From the NCBI RefSeq assembly GCF_003458415.1, contig NZ_QRUF01000006.1, positions 46,081 to 110,080 on the forward strand: a stretch of 64,000 nt of DNA, read 5' to 3'. Under the pieces are notes generated by a model, which saw only the letters and a program-made list of their open reading frames with translations, did no database searches and was not told the origin of the DNA. This stretch comes from Collinsella sp. AF25-2LB. GTDB taxonomy: Bacteria > Actinomycetota > Coriobacteriia > Coriobacteriales > Coriobacteriaceae. Positions within the stretch are counted from its first letter, which is position 1. The number at the start of each line of letters is the position of its first letter. The translations under genes were made by a program, and so were the position numbers. Below are positions 53,375 through 62,859 of this stretch, piece after piece.

Positions 53375-53845
53375 CTACTGAGCGGTCGCGGTCGCGTTGG
53401 CGCCCGCGGCTGCATCCTGCGAAAAGTCAAGTGTAACGCTCTCGCTGGGCTCCACCATGCCATAAGCGCCCGCAAGGTCGCGAATGCGCGTGTCGGCACC
53501 ATAGACCGAATGCATGACCTCCAGGTCGGAGCTCTCATCGGTCGCTTTTTCGAGCGTGTTGGTAAGCTCGGCGTTGCTGTTGAGCACCTGGGCCGTAACG
53601 CCGGCGAGCGCCACGCGGGCGACGCCGATCGTCATGAAGATAGCCGCAATGATGCAAAACGTTTTAAGAACGCTCATGAAAACCGGGCTTACCGCCTGGT
53701 TTGCCTGACGGCCCGCGCCCGTGTAGACATCAAAGCGCGGCGTGCGCTGCTCACGGGGAGCAACGGGGGCCTGCGGCGTCTCACGATAGGCGGGCATGGC
53801 GTTCATATCATAGGCGAGTGCTGCGCTTGAAGTGTTGTAGCCCAT
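53375..53845 (-). CDS. ftsL: FtsL-like septum protein
   Basis: The 156-residue protein has a ~55-residue polar tail, one membrane helix (about 57-80, VFMSVLKTFCIIAAIFMTIGVARV) and a heptad-like helix afterwards (AQVLNSNAELTNTLEKATDE). This one-helix coiled-coil layout between rsmH and ftsI is that of FtsL, though sequence conservation in the family is very low. FtsL acts with FtsB and FtsQ outside the membrane. GGAGG precedes the ATG by 9 nt. The call rests on position and topology. Confidence 0.7.
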   Translation of the reverse strand: MGYNTSSAALAYDMNAMPAYRETPQAPVAPREQRTPRFDVYTGAGRQANQAVSPVFMSVLKTFCIIAAIFMTIGVARVALAGVTAQVLNSNAELTNTLEKATDESSDLEVMHSVYGADTRIRDLAGAYGMVEPSESVTLDFSQDAAAGANATATAQ

Positions 53846-53935
53846 GATATGCCGCCTCCCATCCCGAGTACGTTGGTAGTGTGTTTAAGCTTCGTTTATG
53901 GTGCGAGCGGGAGGTCCAATATCGCACGGTCGCGC

Positions 53936-54901
53936 CTACAGACGCTGCGCCACGCGGATTTTGGCTGATCTCGCCCGAGGGTTGCGCTCAACCTCATCAG
54001 GCTGGGCAACCAAGGGTTTGCGGGTGATGACCTTGAGTATCGGCACGTTGCCGCACACGCACACCGGAATCTCCGGCGGACACGTGCACCCCTGGCTCAT
54101 CTCCTTAAAGTGGTTCTTTACGATACGGTCCTCGAGCGAGTGATACGAGATGACGCAGATACGTCCGCCCGGGTTGAGCCACCTGGTGGCGGCATCAAGC
54201 CCTCGTTCGAGCACATCGAGCTCGTGATTGACCTCGATGCGAATGGCCTGGAAACTTTTCTTGGCCGGGTGTCCGCCATGCCGACGAGCGGCAGCCGGGA
54301 TACCCGCCTTGATGATCTCGACAAATTGGCCGGTGGTTTCGATCGGTTCTTGCTCGCGGCGGCGCACGATCTCGCGCGCGATCTGCGAGGCGAACTTCTC
54401 TTCGCCGTAGACGCGTAGAATCCGGGCGAGGTCGTGTTCGTTATAGGTGTTGATGACCTCAGCTGCGTTTAAGGTGTTATTACCCGGATCCATCCGCATG
54501 TCCAATGGGGCGTCCTCGTTATACGAAAAGCCCCTGCCAGGGATATCGAGTTGCGGCGACGAAACGCCCAAATCGAACAGGAAGCCATCGACCCCGGGCA
54601 CCTCGGCCGAGCAAAGTAGCTCGTCCAAGTCGCCGAAGTTGCCCTTCAGCAGCTGGTGCGGAACGCCGGGAACCTCGCGGTCCAGACGGGCGCCAGCGGC
54701 CTCGAGGGCCATGTCGTCCTGATCGACGCCGAGCAAAAGGCCCGTCTCCCCCACCTGCGCGGCCATCTTTACCGAATGGCCGGCACCGCCAAGGGTGCAA
54801 TCGCAGACAACGGAGCCGCTCTTTAGCCGCAGCGACTCAAGCACTTCGCCGAGCATGACAGGTTCATGCCGATATTCTTGTGTCAAGATCCCACGCTCCA
54901 T
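53936..54901 (-). CDS. rsmH: 16S rRNA m4C1402 methyltransferase RsmH
   Basis: The 321-residue SAM enzyme methylates C1402 in the ribosomal P site. YRHEPVMLGEVLESL near residue 10, CDCTLGGAGHS near 33, GVSSPQLDIPGRGFSY near 112 and KKSFQAIRIEVNHEL near 218 are signatures; it ends in ISYHSLEDRIVKNHF and a CxCP cysteine patch. It is the second gene of the division cluster; the SD of the ATG at 54901 is weak. The gap to ftsL is 90 nt. Confidence 0.95.
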   Translation of the reverse strand: MERGILTQEYRHEPVMLGEVLESLRLKSGSVVCDCTLGGAGHSVKMAAQVGETGLLLGVDQDDMALEAAGARLDREVPGVPHQLLKGNFGDLDELLCSAEVPGVDGFLFDLGVSSPQLDIPGRGFSYNEDAPLDMRMDPGNNTLNAAEVINTYNEHDLARILRVYGEEKFASQIAREIVRRREQEPIETTGQFVEIIKAGIPAAARRHGGHPAKKSFQAIRIEVNHELDVLERGLDAATRWLNPGGRICVISYHSLEDRIVKNHFKEMSQGCTCPPEIPVCVCGNVPILKVITRKPLVAQPDEVERNPRARSAKIRVAQRL

Positions 54902-54921
54902 CCGTTACCCGTGCCTTGCCC

Positions 54922-55356
54922 TTACGAGAAGAAGAGGTCCAGCAGGGCCTCATCGTCATCGTCCTCATCGGCCGCGGCGCGATCCCAAACCTCAAGGTGG
55001 TCGTAGTTGCCCACAACCGTGACCTCGCGGTCGAGGTTCGCCTGCTTGCGGAGAGACTCGGAAAGACCGATACGACCGGCGCTGTCCACGTCCATCGACG
55101 TGGTGCGCTTGTTGATCGCCCTCATGAGCTTCTGGTCATTAATGTCACGCGGGTTAAAACCCTCGTGGCCCTCACGACCCGCGAAGAGTCCTTCGACCCA
55201 CTTATCGAAGGCCTCGGCAGAGAACACGTACAGAGCATCGACATCCAGGGCTTTGAACACGCGAACGTGCTCTCCAAGCTCCTCGCGAAGGGGTGCAGGC
55301 AGGGACAGACGACCTTTTGCATCGAGATTGCGCTCGTATGCACCAGTCATTCCCAT
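54922..55356 (-). CDS. mraZ: MraZ, division cluster regulator
   Basis: The 144-residue protein has two AbrB-like half domains: MTGAYERNLDAKGRLSLPAPLREEL (3-27) and TTSMDVDSAGRIGLSESLRKQANL (84-107). It forms a ring and represses its own promoter through TGGGN boxes in known species; such repeats are found upstream (55461-55487). It ends in an acidic tail (ADEDDDDEALLDLFFS). GGGAGG lies 6 nt before the ATG. Confidence 0.94.
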   Translation of the reverse strand: MGMTGAYERNLDAKGRLSLPAPLREELGEHVRVFKALDVDALYVFSAEAFDKWVEGLFAGREGHEGFNPRDINDQKLMRAINKRTTSMDVDSAGRIGLSESLRKQANLDREVTVVGNYDHLEVWDRAAADEDDDDEALLDLFFS

Positions 55357-55394
55357 GTGCGCCCTCCCCTCGGTTACTCAGATGGCACGTACGC

Positions 55395-55444
55395 GGGGAA
55401 CCACCCCGCTTGTCGACGTCATTAATAATATGGGGAACCGCCCC
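55395..55444. repeat. Two GGGGAACC(A/G)CCCC direct repeats
   Basis: The 13-base words at 55395-55407 and 55432-55444 differ at one base and are 37 bp apart, in the 5' leader of mraZ. Each can form a GGGG/CCCC hairpin. Confidence 0.5.
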
Positions 55445-55460
55445 ATTTTTCAACACCTTT

Positions 55461-55487
55461 CCCCACCCCTTCCCCCACCCCGCCCCA
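55461..55487 (-). promoter_or_regulatory. Candidate MraZ binding boxes
   Basis: Three TGGGG words on the minus strand, with T at 55487, 55477 and 55465 (spacing 10 and 12), about 105-130 nt before mraZ. The known MraZ operator is a set of TGGGN words at 10-bp period. The G-rich context makes chance matches easier. Confidence 0.5.
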
Positions 55488-55536
55488 CTACTCCACTCAC
55501 CATATATTGCAAAACACCCCCAAGCATATGTTCGAA

Positions 55537-55623
55537 AACACAATATGTTGTGTTTACAGCAACGGCGGGATGCCACCTGTAGAACCACGCCCGCGAACCT
55601 CAACCTTCAAGTTGACCTTGAGG
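55537..55623. promoter_or_regulatory. Operator-like palindromes upstream of mraZ
   Basis: AACACAA-TATG-TTGTGTT (55537-55554) is a perfect 7-bp palindrome. Further out, CCTCAA...TTGAGG (55598-55623) contains AACCTTCAAGTTGA. Either could bind a regulator of the cluster. The mraZ promoter itself was not fixed. Confidence 0.4.
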
Positions 55624-55714
55624 CGATTTTTACGTCCCTTTACACGCCGTTCACATCGCCCCCAAACTCCCCCGCCCACGGTACACACGGCCCACCACCG
55701 CGTCGGTGTCTGGC

Positions 55715-55787
55715 AAAAAATGGGACGGGCCCCAGATTGCCCATGCGCGCAAAAGTGCGTATCGGCAATCTGGGGCCCGTCCCATTT
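55715..55787 (-). terminator. Terminator after xerD with 24-bp perfect stem
   Basis: AAATGGGACGGGCCCC (start of a 24-bp arm, 55718-55741) pairs perfectly with 55764-55787. The 22-nt loop folds further (ATGCGC/GCGTAT). On the minus strand TTTTTT follows, so it ends the xerD transcript. Confidence 0.85.
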
Positions 55788-55818
55788 AATATTTATAAAT
55801 ATGCAGGTCAGCGAGGTG

Positions 55819-56760
55819 CTAGCGATGTGCTAGCGGATGCGCCGCCAGATAGACCTCGGTCAGTTGCGTTCGGTCGACATGCGTGTAGACCTGCGTGGTC
55901 GAAATATCGGCATGGCCCAAAATCTCCTGCAGCACACGCAGGTCGGCACCGCCCGCGAGCATGTGGGTGGCAAAGGAGTGGCGCAAGGTATGGGGATGGA
56001 GCCCCACCAGTCCCACCTGGCGCCCGTAGCGCTCACAGATGGCATGGATGCCCTGGCGCGACAGACGGCGGCCGTTCTTATTTAAAAAGACCGCCGAGGT
56101 CTCGGTTCCGCGGGCATGGGCCGCCAAGCGAGAACGCCCCTCAGTTACATAAAGCGTCAGAGCTCGCGCCGCGCTTCCTACCAGCGGGGACAGGCGTTCC
56201 TTCGAGCCCTTACCACGAACGAGCACAAAGCCATCGTCGATATGGATATCGCCCACATCGAGCCCCACCAACTCGCTCACACGCAAACCGCATCCGTAGA
56301 GCACTTCCAAGATGGCATGGTCGCGCAAGCCCATCTCGCCCTCGGGGAAGTCTTGATCGAGCAGCGCCGAGACATCCTCCACCGATAGATACTCCGGCAA
56401 ACGCTCAGCCTTTTTAGGCAGGCGCAACGCCGCCGTTGGATTTTGGGCCACAGCCCCATCGCGCACCAAAAAGGCATGTAGGCCCTTCACGGCCGCAAGC
56501 GCACGCTCCACCGAGGCATCGGAATAGCCCCCATCGCGACGGTCGGCGACAAAGCCCTCCACGACCTGACGGGTCACCTCTTCAAAAGACACAATACCCG
56601 CCCGCTCCAGATAGGCGCAGTACGTCGTCAGGTCACGACGATAGGCCGCAATCGTGTTGCGCGCCAAACCCCGCTCGACCGCGAGGTAATCGAGATACTC
56701 CCCCGCCGCCACGGCGAGCGACGAGGGAGTAGCTTCGGTATGTTCCTTATTCGCCGGCAC
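55819..56760 (-). CDS. xerD: Tyrosine recombinase XerD-like
   Basis: The 313-residue integrase has an N-terminal SAM-like core-binding domain (residues ~13-105) and a catalytic domain with R160 (LRVSELVGL), K184, H257-x-x-R260 (HTLRHSFATHML), H283 (LGHADISTTQ) and nucleophile Y292. XerD resolves chromosome dimers at dif with XerC. The frame continues upstream over pyrG, but pyrG stops at 56763 and a GTG at 56760 follows. The SD is poor, so the start is approximate. A dispersed integrase role is less likely with this stable location. Confidence 0.85.
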   Translation of the reverse strand: MPANKEHTEATPSSLAVAAGEYLDYLAVERGLARNTIAAYRRDLTTYCAYLERAGIVSFEEVTRQVVEGFVADRRDGGYSDASVERALAAVKGLHAFLVRDGAVAQNPTAALRLPKKAERLPEYLSVEDVSALLDQDFPEGEMGLRDHAILEVLYGCGLRVSELVGLDVGDIHIDDGFVLVRGKGSKERLSPLVGSAARALTLYVTEGRSRLAAHARGTETSAVFLNKNGRRLSRQGIHAICERYGRQVGLVGLHPHTLRHSFATHMLAGGADLRVLQEILGHADISTTQVYTHVDRTQLTEVYLAAHPLAHR

Positions 56761-56762
56761 CC

Positions 56763-58430
<1,668 letters not shown>

Positions 58431-58546
58431 TTACCTGCGCTTCCCGTAGAAGTTGTTTATCCACATCTTACGGGTCTTCATTGTAATACTCGCGCCGCGG
58501 ACCGTTCGCAATTTTTCTCGCGTGAGATTGCATTTCTCAATCTTGA

Positions 58547-58578
58547 AACAAAACGCCGCCCGGTTTCCCAGGCGGCGT
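58547..58578 (-). terminator. Intrinsic terminator after the winged-helix gene
   Basis: ACGCCGCC pairs with GGCGGCGT across a 10-nt loop; the minus strand continues TTTTG. Confidence 0.75.
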
Positions 58579-58602
58579 CGCTATGGCAAGGGTTACATGC
58601 TG

Positions 58603-58941
58603 CTATCGATCAGCAACCTCGTCCTCAAGCATTTCTTGAACGAGCATGCCGGTACGGACGCCCTCAAGATACCACTCGCCACGTTCGGTGAGGCAAATGC
58701 CATTTGCAAGCTGACCGCCGTCGTCGCTATAACGCGAGACGACATCAATCATGCCTTCGGAATCCAAGCGATCGATTGCGGCGCGGGCACGATACGGCGA
58801 AACCCCCACGCGCTCGGCAAGCGTTTTGCGCGAGAAACCATACGGCCCGCCATTGTCTTCAGTTTGCTGGTCGATCTCCATCAACACCAGCACCTCGACA
58901 CGCTTCATATCGTTGACACTCGCACGACCCTTGCCCGCCAT
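58603..58941 (-). CDS. Small winged-helix DNA-binding protein
   Basis: The 112-residue protein has a winged helix-turn-helix pattern: KRVEVLVLMEIDQQT, FSRKTLAERVGVSPYRARAAIDRLDSEGMIDVVSRY (residues ~34-69) and a wing-like LTERGEWYLEGV. This resembles MarR- or PadR-like regulators, but the family is not settled. GAGGAGG lies 5 nt before the ATG at 58941, so the frame to 58995 is not used. It lies upstream of pyrG on the same strand, beyond a terminator; its targets are unknown. Confidence 0.65.
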   Translation of the reverse strand: MAGKGRASVNDMKRVEVLVLMEIDQQTEDNGGPYGFSRKTLAERVGVSPYRARAAIDRLDSEGMIDVVSRYSDDGGQLANGICLTERGEWYLEGVRTGMLVQEMLEDEVADR

Positions 58942-59130
58942 AGCAGCCTCCTCAAACCGAGCACGAGCATCTAACGCGCCGTGCGCGACCGACACACCTC
59001 ACGATGGCAGGTAATATCCATCATGCGGCATCCCGCTAAGGATGAAACAGTTACGGTTATTGTATACCGCTCAAATTGTTTCTAGGCAGGTAAACAGCTA
59101 TTTTTCGCCGAAATAGGCGCTTTATTGATC

Positions 59131-59163
59131 AAAAAGCCGTACCGGGCGCTAACCCGATACGGC
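59131..59163 (-). terminator. Intrinsic terminator after the DUF1846 gene
   Basis: GCCGTATCGGG pairs with CCCGGTACGGC (one mismatch), followed on the minus strand by TTTTTGATC. Confidence 0.85.
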
Positions 59164-59197
59164 CAAAATGCAATGCAATTACCGCGGTGCTTCAAAC

Positions 59198-60679
59198 TTA
59201 GCGATGGAAGAAACCGCGGCGCTCAAACTTGGGCTCGCAGCACACGTTGATACCCAGTTTGCGCAGTACCGTCTCGTCCGTCGGCGAGATAATCACGCTA
59301 AAGAAGGCATCGCAACCGCGCAGCTGCTCCAGGCCCGAAAGGACGCGAGCGGCCGTCTCACTCGTGGCCGAGGTGATCGACAGCGCCATAAGCGTCTCGT
59401 CGGTGTGGAGGCGCGGGTTTTTGCTGCCCAGGAAATGCGTCTTGAGCTTGCTGATGGGCTCGATCGCCTCATCGCTAATGACCTCGAGCTCAAGGTCGAC
59501 GCCCGAGACATGCTTGAGGGCGTTCATAATGAGCGAACTTGCGGCGCCCAGGCGCGTGGAGGTCTTACCGGTCACCACGGAGCCATCGGGCATGACCATG
59601 GCACCCACGGGACCACCCGTCAGCTGCTCCCTGGTGAGGGCCGCTGAGCGCGCCGGTGAGTAGTTCTTATCGATGCCGGCTTTCTTCATAATAATCTTGA
59701 GACGGTCGACTTGCTCATCGCCCACGCCGGTACGGCGCACATTTTCGACCGCGGTAAAGTAGCGGCGGACGATCTCCATCTTGGAAGCGTCGCGGCAGGC
59801 ATCGTCATCGGTGATGGCAAAGCCGACCATATTGACGCCCATGTCCGTAGGGCTCTGGTAGGGGCTCTTGCCCAGGATCTTTTCCATCAGGGCACGGACT
59901 ACCGGGAAGGCCTCGACGTCGCGGTTGTAGTTGACCGTGGTCTTGTTGTAGGCCTCAAGGTGGAACGAATCGATGATATTGGCGTCGTCGAGGTCAGCCG
60001 TGGCGGCCTCGTAGGCAATATTGACCGGATGCGTCAGAGGAAGATTCCAGACCGGGAAGGTCTCGAATTTAGCATAGCCGGCGGCCGTGCCATGCTTGTG
60101 CTCGTGATAGAGCTGAGACAGGCAGGTGGCAAGCTTGCCCGAGCCAGGACCGGGGGCAGTGACCACGACGAGCGGTCGGGTGGTCTCGACAAACTCGTTC
60201 TTGCCGTAGCCATCGTCGGACACGATCAGATCGACATCGTGCGGATACCCCTCGATGGGATAGTGCAGCTTGGCGGGAATACCGAGCGCGTTCAGGCGGT
60301 TGCGGAACACATCGGCAGCAGGCTGGCCGGCGTACTGGGTGATGACCACAGCCGCGACGGCAAAGCCGTTGCCGCGGAACAGGTCAACCAGGCGCAGCAC
60401 ATCCTCGTCATAGGTAATACCGAGGTCACCACGAGCCTTGTTTTTCTCGATGTGGTTCGCGTTGATTGCGATGATAACCTCGACATCGTCGGCGATGCTC
60501 TTGAGCATGCGGAACTTGCTGTCCGGTTCAAAACCCGGTAGCACGCGGCTCGCATGATAGTCATCGAACAGCTTACCGCCAAACTCCAAATAGAGCTTGC
60601 CACCAAACTGCGAGATGCGCTCCTTAATGTGAGCAGCCTGCAGCTCGATATACTTCGCGTTGTCGAAACCCTGGCGCAT
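59198..60679 (-). CDS. DUF1846 family protein
   Basis: The 493-residue protein is a DUF1846 member. IELQAAHIKERISQFGGKLYLEFGGKLFDD near residue 9, VVVTAPGPGSGKLATCLSQLYHEHKHG near 170 (a P-loop-like nucleotide site) and GVNMVGFAITDDDAC near 280 are family blocks. The structure of a family member resembles nucleotide-binding enzymes, and no reaction has been established. GGGAG lies 6 nt before the ATG at 60679. It is preceded by the structured repeat copy B and ends in a strong terminator. Confidence 0.82.
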   Translation of the reverse strand: MRQGFDNAKYIELQAAHIKERISQFGGKLYLEFGGKLFDDYHASRVLPGFEPDSKFRMLKSIADDVEVIIAINANHIEKNKARGDLGITYDEDVLRLVDLFRGNGFAVAAVVITQYAGQPAADVFRNRLNALGIPAKLHYPIEGYPHDVDLIVSDDGYGKNEFVETTRPLVVVTAPGPGSGKLATCLSQLYHEHKHGTAAGYAKFETFPVWNLPLTHPVNIAYEAATADLDDANIIDSFHLEAYNKTTVNYNRDVEAFPVVRALMEKILGKSPYQSPTDMGVNMVGFAITDDDACRDASKMEIVRRYFTAVENVRRTGVGDEQVDRLKIIMKKAGIDKNYSPARSAALTREQLTGGPVGAMVMPDGSVVTGKTSTRLGAASSLIMNALKHVSGVDLELEVISDEAIEPISKLKTHFLGSKNPRLHTDETLMALSITSATSETAARVLSGLEQLRGCDAFFSVIISPTDETVLRKLGINVCCEPKFERRGFFHR

Positions 60680-60825
60680 ATATGGCTCCCGTCCCGTTTC
60701 CATTTAATGTTCTAGGCGATTATAACGGAGCCCGCCCTCCCCGATACCCAGACCATCAACAGGCACCAACCAAACACGCCCACCGCAACCACCGGGGACC
60801 CGGGGTAGATCATTTGGGACGGGAA

Positions 60826-60971
60826 ACAAGGCACTCAGCACCAACAATGAAAACGTCACAGGCAGAGCCAAAGCCAGCGAACGGGCACCAGAGTAGGCAA
60901 AGCGCCCTCTGCACCAACAATGGCAGCGCCGCAGGTGGAGCAAAAGTCAGCGAAAGCCCGCCAGAGCGAGC
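60826..60971. repeat. Two 73-bp imperfect tandem repeats
   Basis: Units starting at about 60826 and 60899 share GCACCAACAATG, a CAGG..GAGC block and the (G/A)CCAGCGAA/GTCAGCGAAA run. The second unit continues into the structured element copy B, while the first stops after part of its left stem. Tandem duplication of the element's 5' half is the simplest reading. Confidence 0.6.
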
Positions 60972-61059
60972 AAGGTGACGTGAAAGAGGAGGGCATAGGC
61001 CTTTTGGCCATGCCCGACGATTGAACGTCAGATTGCCGCTCTGGCGGGCTTGCAGCGTC
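60915..61059. ncRNA. Structured repeat element, copy B (unidentified)
   Basis: This is the second copy of the element at 6070-6215. AAGCCCGCCAGAGCG (60954-60968) pairs with 61037-61051, TGACGT with ACGTCA (60976-60981 with 61025-61030), and the apical GGGCAT-A-GGCC-TTTT-GGCC-ATGCCC is at 60991-61015. ATGGCAGCGCCG, GTCAGCGAAAGC and GCAGCGTC are conserved flanks. Several pairs differ from copy A on both sides together. Both copies lie between two minus-strand genes, here arcD-like and DUF1846. Function unknown. Confidence 0.6.
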
Positions 61060-61064
61060 GAGTG

Positions 61065-61224
61065 GTTCCGGCGTTTGGTAAAACGCCGGAACACAAGAGC
61101 GCCCCCTCCCGCGCACGGAACGGAAGGGGGCTAAAGGTAGGAGTCTACCGGTGGGTTGACCCCACCGGACAGACGATGACCAGGTGATCCTTTACAGGAT
61201 CGTCAAGGTTTCCGTGGGGTACCC
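61065..61224 (-). terminator. Hairpin cluster after the arcD-like gene
   Basis: Successive stems occur: GTTCCGGCGTTT/AAACGCCGGAAC (61065-61092), GCCCCCT/AGGGGGC (61101-61131), CCGGTGGG/CCCACCGG (61148-61168) and GATCCT-TTAC-AGGATC (61186-61201). GGGTACCC is at 61217-61224. None has a good T run on the minus strand, so which one terminates is unclear. Confidence 0.5.
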
Positions 61225-61233
61225 GTTGGGTAC

Positions 61234-62712
61234 TTAGATCAACACGCAGGCGACGGTCAGGATGACGGCGCAGACGACGGAGAGCGCGACGATGAGCTTA
61301 AGGGCAAACTTGAGCCAGGTCGTCCACTCGATCTTGGCCAGGGCGAGACCGCCCATGATGGCGCCGGAGGTCGGGGTGAACAGGTTCACGACACCGATGG
61401 CGGCGGAGAAGATCATGACCATGACCTCGGGCGAGAAGCCGAGCTTAACAGCCAGCGGTCCCATGATGGGCATGGAGACGGTGGCCATACCGGAGGTCGA
61501 GGGGATCAGGAAGGACAGGCCGAAGTAAACCAGGAAGCTCATGGGAGCGAAGATCACGCCGGACAGGCCAGCCAGGGCATTGGCGGCAGCGTCGAGGACG
61601 AAGACGTCGAGGCCGGTGTTAGCCATGAGGACGGAGATACCACGGGCGAGGGCGATGACGAGAACAACGGACATCATGTCGGCAGCGCCGGTGATAAAGG
61701 TGTTAACGATCTGCTTCTCGGACAGGCCACCGATGATACCGATCAGGATAGCCATGAGGAAGAACCAGGTGGAAGCCTCGTCGAAGTACCACTGGCCAAT
61801 GGGCAGGCCAGTGATCAGGGCAGACCAGCCCTGGACGACGGCGTTACCGTCGGCGTCGTAGACAGCGCCAGCGTCGAAGAAGTTGGCGACGCCCTCGTTG
61901 AGGTCGGCCAGCGGAATGAAGCCGACGATCATGACGACGAAGGTGAAGGCGAAGGCGATCAGAACACCCTTCTGACGACCGGTGAGCTTGACCTCCTTGT
62001 GGACCTCGGAAGCAGCCTTGCCGTGAGCCTCTTCGGCATCCTTGAGCTCCTGCATCGACAGGATGGTGGAACCCTTGTCAGCCTTGACCTTCTTGGCATA
62101 GTTCATCACGAAGACGATGGACATAGCGGTAGTGACAATCCACAGGACGGCACCGAGGCCGATGATGATGGACTGATTCACGGCAATGTCAACGCCGGTC
62201 AGAGCGTCAACGGCAGCGCCGACGGCGAACGGGTTAACCGTGGAGCCCAGGCAGCCGCAGCCAGCGCCGAGCAGGACGGTAGCGGCGCCGACCATCGGGT
62301 CGAAGCCGGCAGCCATCATGGTAGCGGCGAGCAGGGCGTAGAAGGGAACGGTCTCCTCGCACATACCATAGGTGGTACCACCGAGGGAGAAGATGAGCAT
62401 CAGCACGGGAATGAGCATGATCTCGTTGCCCTTAAGCTTCTGCACCAGGACGGCGATGCCGTTGTCCAGAGCGCCGGTCTCGGTCATCATACCGAGGAAG
62501 CCGCCCAGGATCATAACGAAGAGGCAGACGGGCAGAGCGTCAGCGAAGCCCTTAATCGGGGCGGTGCAGAAATCGCTCAGACGGGCGGCAGTAACCGCGC
62601 CGCCGGACGTGCCGGAGACGATAACGGTAACAACTGCAACAATTGCCAGCAGAGCTAGAAGAATGGTGAACGATGAAGGCATACCGCGCTTTTTCTTAGC
62701 GGTCTCAGTCAT
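61234..62712 (-). CDS. YfcC-type arginine/ornithine antiporter-like transporter
   Basis: The 492-residue membrane protein has 12 or more helices and belongs to the YfcC/DcuC-like carriers. Helix segments include SLGGTTYGMCEETVPFYALL near residue 115, GAGCGCLGSTVNPFAVG near 155 and FLIPSTSGMATVSMPIMGPLA near 410. Homologs next to arcA/arcB often carry arginine and ornithine (ArcD2-type). That role is inferred from the OTC gene upstream and the arcA end beyond it. Start is ATG 62712 with GGGGGG 9 nt before; ATG 62721 is nearer to it. Confidence 0.8.
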   Translation of the reverse strand: MTETAKKKRGMPSSFTILLALLAIVAVVTVIVSGTSGGAVTAARLSDFCTAPIKGFADALPVCLFVMILGGFLGMMTETGALDNGIAVLVQKLKGNEIMLIPVLMLIFSLGGTTYGMCEETVPFYALLAATMMAAGFDPMVGAATVLLGAGCGCLGSTVNPFAVGAAVDALTGVDIAVNQSIIIGLGAVLWIVTTAMSIVFVMNYAKKVKADKGSTILSMQELKDAEEAHGKAASEVHKEVKLTGRQKGVLIAFAFTFVVMIVGFIPLADLNEGVANFFDAGAVYDADGNAVVQGWSALITGLPIGQWYFDEASTWFFLMAILIGIIGGLSEKQIVNTFITGAADMMSVVLVIALARGISVLMANTGLDVFVLDAAANALAGLSGVIFAPMSFLVYFGLSFLIPSTSGMATVSMPIMGPLAVKLGFSPEVMVMIFSAAIGVVNLFTPTSGAIMGGLALAKIEWTTWLKFALKLIVALSVVCAVILTVACVLI

Positions 62713-62807
62713 GGTTCTCATCCCCCCTTCATAAATCATTTAACTTTCTCGCGCGAAGCGGATTTTCCGTGCCGTGCCCACCGCCCGACGCAAGATATTT
62801 ACCAGAC

Positions 62808-62843
62808 AAAACTGCTCGGGGTGAGCAGCAATACACCCCGAGC
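62808..62843 (-). terminator. Terminator after arcB
   Basis: GCTCGGGGTG pairs perfectly with CACCCCGAGC, then AGTTTTG on the minus strand; it may only partly stop read-through to the transporter gene. Confidence 0.65.
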
Positions 62844-62859
62844 GAGATGCTAGATGCTC

